Below are positions 60,322-64,000 of a stretch of 64,000 nucleotides of DNA, in pieces. A program made the position numbers and the translations under genes. Source of the DNA: Anaerotignum neopropionicum (GTDB taxonomy: Bacteria; Bacillota; Clostridia; Lachnospirales; Anaerotignaceae); NCBI RefSeq assembly GCF_001571775.1, contig NZ_LRVM01000001.1:310001-374000 (forward strand). The letters run 5' to 3'. How positions within the stretch are numbered: the stretch's first letter is position 1; each line of letters starts with the position of its first letter. The notes under the pieces are model-generated. The model worked only from the letters and a program-made list of their open reading frames with translations. It was not told the origin of the DNA and did not search any database.

Positions 60322-61659
60322 ATGGATACACCAATTTATGACTTTGTAAAAAAATATCAAGAAAAAGGGACTGTACGCCTGCATATGCCGGGGCATAAAG
60401 GCAGCCCTTTTTTGGGTTGCGAGGCTCTAGATATTACAGAGATCAAAGGTGCTGACGATTTGTATCATGCGCAAGGCATTATTCATAAAAGTGAGGAGAA
60501 TGCAACCCATTTGTTTGGGGCAAGAAAAACCTTTTATGCCACGGGGGGTTCCTCTCAATGTATTGGGGCCATGGTGTATCTGACCATGCTCCATGGCAAA
60601 AAGGGACAGCCCATTTTGGCGGCAAGAAATGTCCATAAGGCTTTTTTGCATGCCTGTGCGCTGCTGGATTTAGATGTGAAGTGGGTTTATCCCCAGGGAG
60701 AGGCAACCCTTTGTAGCTGCCCTATTTCCCCCAAACAGCTGGAGCATATTTTGCGGTCAATGGAGGTTTTGCCCTTTGCCTTTTATATTACCTCCCCTGA
60801 TTATTTGGGAGGAATGGCAGATATTCAGGGGCTTTCAGCGGTTTGCAGAAAATTTGGCATTCCTCTTTTGGTGGATAACGCCCACGGTGCATATTTGCGT
60901 TTTTTGCCCGAATCCTTACATCCAATGGATTTGGGGGCGGATTTATGCTGCGATTCTGCCCATAAAACCCTTCCTGTGTTAACGGGAGGGGCATATTTGC
61001 ACGTGGGAACGAAAGCTTTGGCTTCCTTTGAAGAGGACGGGAAAAATGCCTTGGCATTGTTTGGATCTACAAGTCCTTCCTATCTCATCTTGCAATCCTT
61101 AGATTTATGTAACCGCATTTTGGCGGAAGGGTATGGGGATAAAATTCATCATTGCGTCAAGCGGATAGCGCAGTTGGCGGAGGGGTTAAGGGATATGGGC
61201 TATTCCTTACAGCATTTTGAGCCGTTGAAACTGGTGTTAGAGGGCGAAAAGATGGGCATTACAGGGTATGAGCTTGGGGAATTTTTACGTGAAAATGAGA
61301 TTGAGCCGGAATTTTCCGATGCAGACCATCTTGTTTTGATGTTCACACCTGAAACAACGGAAGAGGATTTTGAAAAAATTGAGAAGGCTCTTCCCCCTAT
61401 GATTGCAAAGGCGGGCAATGGGCCAAAAACAGCAATCTCCTCTCGGGGAGAACGGGTGATGTCTATTAGAGAGGCCGTGTTTGCAAAGGGGTGTACTGTT
61501 TTGGCGGAGCAAGCCTTGGGGCGAATTTGCGCAGCATCTGCGGTATCCTGCCCGCCTGCCATACCCATTGCCGTCAGTGGAGAGCGGATTACGGAGGAAA
61601 TGATAAGGCTGTTTTTGCTTTATGGAATAGAGGAAATTCAAGTTGTTTTGGAGAGTTAG
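60322..61659 (+). CDS. Orn/Lys/Arg decarboxylase-family PLP enzyme
   Basis: 445 residues of the aspartate-aminotransferase-fold decarboxylases (SpeA/Cad/YaaO type, short form). VRLHMPGHKGSP is at the N terminus. The substrate/PLP region is YATGGSSQ. SAHKTLPVLTGGAYLHVG holds the PLP Lys. It would decarboxylate a basic amino acid to a polyamine precursor; which one is not decidable. ATG 60322 is 5 bases after scfB, so it may be cotranscribed with the SCIFF genes. The C-terminal domain is compact compared with the E. coli inducible enzymes. Confidence 0.9.
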   Translation: MDTPIYDFVKKYQEKGTVRLHMPGHKGSPFLGCEALDITEIKGADDLYHAQGIIHKSEENATHLFGARKTFYATGGSSQCIGAMVYLTMLHGKKGQPILAARNVHKAFLHACALLDLDVKWVYPQGEATLCSCPISPKQLEHILRSMEVLPFAFYITSPDYLGGMADIQGLSAVCRKFGIPLLVDNAHGAYLRFLPESLHPMDLGADLCCDSAHKTLPVLTGGAYLHVGTKALASFEEDGKNALALFGSTSPSYLILQSLDLCNRILAEGYGDKIHHCVKRIAQLAEGLRDMGYSLQHFEPLKLVLEGEKMGITGYELGEFLRENEIEPEFSDADHLVLMFTPETTEEDFEKIEKALPPMIAKAGNGPKTAISSRGERVMSIREAVFAKGCTVLAEQALGRICAASAVSCPPAIPIAVSGERITEEMIRLFLLYGIEEIQVVLES

Positions 61660-61875
61660 AGCAACACTGATTTATGTCATAGGCACATGTGATTGGAAAT
61701 TATTTTTTTTGGTTTTATCAAAAGTCCGGCAATTGCGGTGCTTGCTGGGCTTTTACTGAAAATGAAAAAAGTTTTCTCCGCGATCTGCAAATTTTCTATG
61801 TTAATTCGTTTTTTAGTAAGTAGCTATAGGTGCTGTTTTGCGTAAGGTTGGCTAATGTCGGTGAGGTGAGCAGGT

Positions 61876-62655
61876 ATGGGTGCAGATATAATCATTTCCG
61901 TTCCAAGCTTTATCATGTTAATGGTGGCTTGTTTTTTTGCCGGTTTTTTGGATTCCATTGCTGGTGGCGGAGGATTGATTTCTTTGCCAGCCTATACGCT
62001 GACGGGAATGCCTATGCATTATGTTTATGGATGTAACAAATTTTCTGCCGTCTGCGGAACAACCATAGCCACACTGCGATTTTGGAAGCATAAGATGCTG
62101 GATATTCAAGTGGGTATTTTAGCGGCAATGGGGGCTTTTGTGACATCAGCTTTGGCAGCCAAGGTAGTAATTTACTTAAACGACAGTACCTTAAAAACCT
62201 TGATGCTGATTGTTTTGCCCATTGCGGGGGTAGTTACGGTGCTCAATAAAAATATGGGGAATGAAAATCATGCCGATACCTATTCTATGAAAAAAAAGAC
62301 CGTTCTGGCGTTGTTGATTGGCGGATTGATTGGGTTTTATGATGGGGTGGCAGGCCCGGGGACGGGAACGTTCGCTTTAATGGCTTTTTGTTTTATAATG
62401 AAATATGATTTGCGTACTGCTTCGGGCAATGCAAAATGCTTGAATTTGGCATCTAATTATGCGGCTTTGGCGGTATTTTTATTGGAAGGAACGGTAGACT
62501 TTAAAATTGCAATTCCGGCAGCGGTTTTTGGCGTTGTAGGAAATTTTATTGGATCGGGGTTTGCCATAATAAAGGGTGCGAAAGCCATTAAATTAATGTT
62601 AAATGTTGTAATTGTATTATTATTTATTAAAATGGGTGCAGATTTTTTATTGTAA
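61876..62655 (+). CDS. TSUP/TauE-SafE family membrane exporter
   Basis: 259 residues, seven to eight helices in two halves. Each half carries the family loop: FLDSIAGGGGLISLPAYTL and FYDGVAGPGTGTFALMAF. The family moves sulfite, sulfoacetate or other organosulfur anions; the substrate here is unknown. Start ATG 61876 follows GAGGTGAGCAGG. It is monocistronic, with a 216-bp noncoding gap upstream that has nothing recognisable. A sulfur-amino-acid link to the UPF0597 gene at 23.7 kb is speculative. Confidence 0.9.
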   Translation: MGADIIISVPSFIMLMVACFFAGFLDSIAGGGGLISLPAYTLTGMPMHYVYGCNKFSAVCGTTIATLRFWKHKMLDIQVGILAAMGAFVTSALAAKVVIYLNDSTLKTLMLIVLPIAGVVTVLNKNMGNENHADTYSMKKKTVLALLIGGLIGFYDGVAGPGTGTFALMAFCFIMKYDLRTASGNAKCLNLASNYAALAVFLLEGTVDFKIAIPAAVFGVVGNFIGSGFAIIKGAKAIKLMLNVVIVLLFIKMGADFLL

Positions 62656-62664
62656 TATAAAAGG

Positions 62665-62700
62665 ACGTCAACACGGCATCAATGTTGGCGGCCATTTTTA
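62665..62700 (+). terminator. Weak terminator after the TSUP gene
   Basis: GTCAACA and TGTTGGC form a 7-bp stem with one wobble around a 9-base loop, followed by GGCCATTTTTATTT. It lies between convergent genes. Confidence 0.4.
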
Positions 62701-62707
62701 TTTCCAT

Positions 62708-63202
62708 TTATATGTTTTTTTGCATCAGTACAACACCAAACTTGCGGCCCAATTTTTCTCCGATATTTTTCAGCTCGCCCACTTGCACAAACCCGTTCTT
62801 TTTATGGAATTGGATGCTGGCCTCGTTTTCTGAGGATATTTCCGCAAGCAAGTGCTGCACACCAAGGTCTTTCCCCTCTTTTTCCAGCAAAGCAAGGCAT
62901 TTTGCGCCAATTCCCTTTGCCGTATAATCGGCGGCAATAAAATAGGAAACATCGACAGTTGTCTGAAAGGTGGAGAAGGGGTGAAAAGGACTCAAAGTGC
63001 AAAAGCCTATGGTTTGCTTGGTTTCCGTATCAACTATCCCATAGGCACATAAGCCCTCTGATCTTTTTATTAGCATAGAATAAAACTGTTCGGGCAGGGG
63101 AGCGGGCGGAAATGCCGCAGTGCTTGTGGTAATGTAGTAGTTAAAAATCTCCATAACCGATTTTTGATGCTCCGTTCCAAGCTTTTCAAAAACAATATTC
63201 AT
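62708..63202 (-). CDS. GNAT-family N-acetyltransferase (phosphinothricin-acetyltransferase-like)
   Basis: 164 residues. The layout matches the PAT/YncA subgroup: an N-terminal IFNYYITTSTAAFP substrate strand, VSYFIAADYTAKGIGAKCL forming the acetyl-CoA pyrophosphate loop, then NEASIQFHKKNGFVQVGE. Members acetylate small amines such as phosphinothricin, methionine sulfoximine or amino acids. ATG 63202 follows AGGAGG at 8 bases; the frame extends upstream without a ribosome site. It stands alone downstream of a terminator. Confidence 0.9.
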   Translation of the reverse strand: MNIVFEKLGTEHQKSVMEIFNYYITTSTAAFPPAPLPEQFYSMLIKRSEGLCAYGIVDTETKQTIGFCTLSPFHPFSTFQTTVDVSYFIAADYTAKGIGAKCLALLEKEGKDLGVQHLLAEISSENEASIQFHKKNGFVQVGELKNIGEKLGRKFGVVLMQKNI

Positions 63203-63266
63203 GATATACACCTCCTGAAAGTAATGATAAACCAATTTATAGAATAACACAACATGACAACCGTAA

Positions 63267-63314
63267 AAAGAGGGAAGAATTGTATTGTTTACAAAATACA
63301 ATTCTTCCCTCTTT
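63267..63314 (-). terminator. Perfect 20-bp hairpin terminator
   Basis: Arms 63267-63286 and 63295-63314 are perfect inverted repeats around an 8-base loop. Read on the minus strand it is followed by five T. It terminates the gene at 63364-63807 before the GNAT gene. Confidence 0.85.
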
Positions 63315-63363
63315 GCCGTTTCAATGTCCTTGAAAATCCACGCTCTGTTTTATCCAACAATTC

Positions 63364-63807
63364 TTATAGAATATGTTCAATAATATAAAGTTTTTTTGTA
63401 TCTGGAACAAATATAAAGAATATTCTTGAGGAATCTGTTGCTGTTGTTGCATTGTATTGATAGTCCCTTTGAAAATCAGGAATATATTCCGCGGGAATTT
63501 GGAGGGAATTAAGAATCTCCATTACGTTTGATTCCATGTCTGTATTTTTACCGCTCATCAAATTTAGAGACGAAAGGAGATCACTACTGTTTTTGTATTG
63601 AAAGATATGGTATCTCTCACCATCACCGTGAAAGCTTGCGCCGCTATCGATAGAGTATATTTCGTCATAATTTTTTGAAATATCAATGGACCAATTTAAT
63701 TGGATGATATCAGCATAGGAGCTTCTGGGTATTTGATACAGAAATGCATCTTTTGCAATAAAGCCCATTAAAATAATGCCGATTATTATAAACATTTTTT
63801 TGGCCAT
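63364..63807 (-). CDS. Membrane-anchored exported protein of unknown function
   Basis: 147 residues. One N-terminal hydrophobic helix (MFIIIGIILMGFIA) is followed by a soluble extracytoplasmic domain with a beta-rich pattern (IDSGASFHGDGERYHIFQY) and the C-terminal strand FFIFVPDTKKLYIIEHIL. ATG 63807 follows AAGGGGA. No family is recognised. It resembles the small anchored proteins at 22625, 31606 and 32289 in architecture but not visibly in sequence. Confidence 0.7.
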   Translation of the reverse strand: MAKKMFIIIGIILMGFIAKDAFLYQIPRSSYADIIQLNWSIDISKNYDEIYSIDSGASFHGDGERYHIFQYKNSSDLLSSLNLMSGKNTDMESNVMEILNSLQIPAEYIPDFQRDYQYNATTATDSSRIFFIFVPDTKKLYIIEHIL

Positions 63808-63896
63808 TATTTCCCCTTCTCGTTTTCACCCATTTACTAAATAGATATACCGCTGATTGAATTATCAGCTTTTAAATGAATGAAAGGATTTTGAAA

Positions 63897-64000
63897 TTAG
63901 TCCGTTTCCACCTTGTCGGATTCCTGATAGGGGGCAAGGGTTGCTACCAATTTTGCTGTTTTGTCGGAATTATTGATTAGATAATGCTTTTCTGTAGGCT
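63897..64000 (-). CDS. C-terminal fragment of a gene (possibly cupin-like), truncated by the window edge
   Basis: 34 codons are visible on the minus strand, open to the window edge and ending at TAA (rc of 63897-63899). The segment HYLINNSDKTAKLVATLAPY resembles the last strand of a cupin barrel, but too little is visible to be sure. No start is in view. Confidence 0.4.
   Translation of the reverse strand, partial: PTEKHYLINNSDKTAKLVATLAPYQESDKVETD

Overview
The window looks like chromosomal DNA of a low-GC, anaerobic, Gram-positive Clostridia member (Lachnospirales/Anaerotignaceae-like; this placement is an inference). Support comes from pyruvate:ferredoxin oxidoreductase, a SCIFF peptide with its radical-SAM maturase, the cdaA-cdaR-glmM operon, strong AGGAGG ribosome sites with several TTG and GTG starts, lipoproteins, and two very large SLH-domain surface proteins. 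No phage, IS transposase, CRISPR or defence gene was recognised.

Layout. 1-5.2 kb: rhomboid protease, a DnaA-box cluster, a cysteine-free family-4 uracil-DNA glycosylase, flavodoxin, SDR, a frameshifted Spx/ArsC-like gene, proC and a cupin. 5.2-8.5 kb: lipoprotein, diguanylate cyclase and a fluoroacetate-dehalogenase-like hydrolase. 8.6-14.4 kb: a 60-bp tandem array inside a composite intergenic repeat, nifJ, a candidate 26-codon gene, an unknown 310-residue protein, and greA behind a promoter-proximal terminator. 15-21 kb: lysS, a degraded stretch, cdaA-cdaR-glmM and tRNA-Arg(CCT).

21-38.3 kb is accessory in character and lies between the intact tRNA-Arg and a decayed tRNA-Arg 3' half. It holds small membrane proteins, an XRE regulator with a large palindrome, a catabolic locus (UPF0597-type cysteine desulfidase/serine dehydratase relative, TRAP transporter, one-chain serine dehydratase, GntR regulator), a highly structured 95-nt intergenic element, two paralogous anchored proteins and a GLUG-SLH surface protein. 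38.5-45.4 kb is a sigma-54-controlled locus on the minus strand: PrpR-type activator, DASS carboxylate transporter, class III CoA-transferase and two HMG-CoA-lyase-like enzymes. It probably activates and cleaves a branched hydroxy-dicarboxylic acid.

46-50.6 kb encodes a second SLH surface protein. 51-53.8 kb is a TetR operon with a ZIP metal transporter between two methyltransferases. 54.1-58.2 kb is an OpuC-type osmoprotectant ABC transporter behind a BusR-like regulator (GntR HTH plus RCK_C). With the c-di-AMP cyclase cdaA in the same window, this suggests c-di-AMP control of osmolyte import. 58.6-64 kb holds the SCIFF locus, a lysine/arginine/ornithine-type decarboxylase, a TSUP exporter, a GNAT acetyltransferase and small exported or partial genes.

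A second layer is a family of modular intergenic repeats in at least five places (about 8.67-9.12, 14.09-14.26, 23.20-23.35, 50.75-50.90 and 53.84-54.10 kb). They share end sequences and interchangeable internal modules, including the 60-bp unit.
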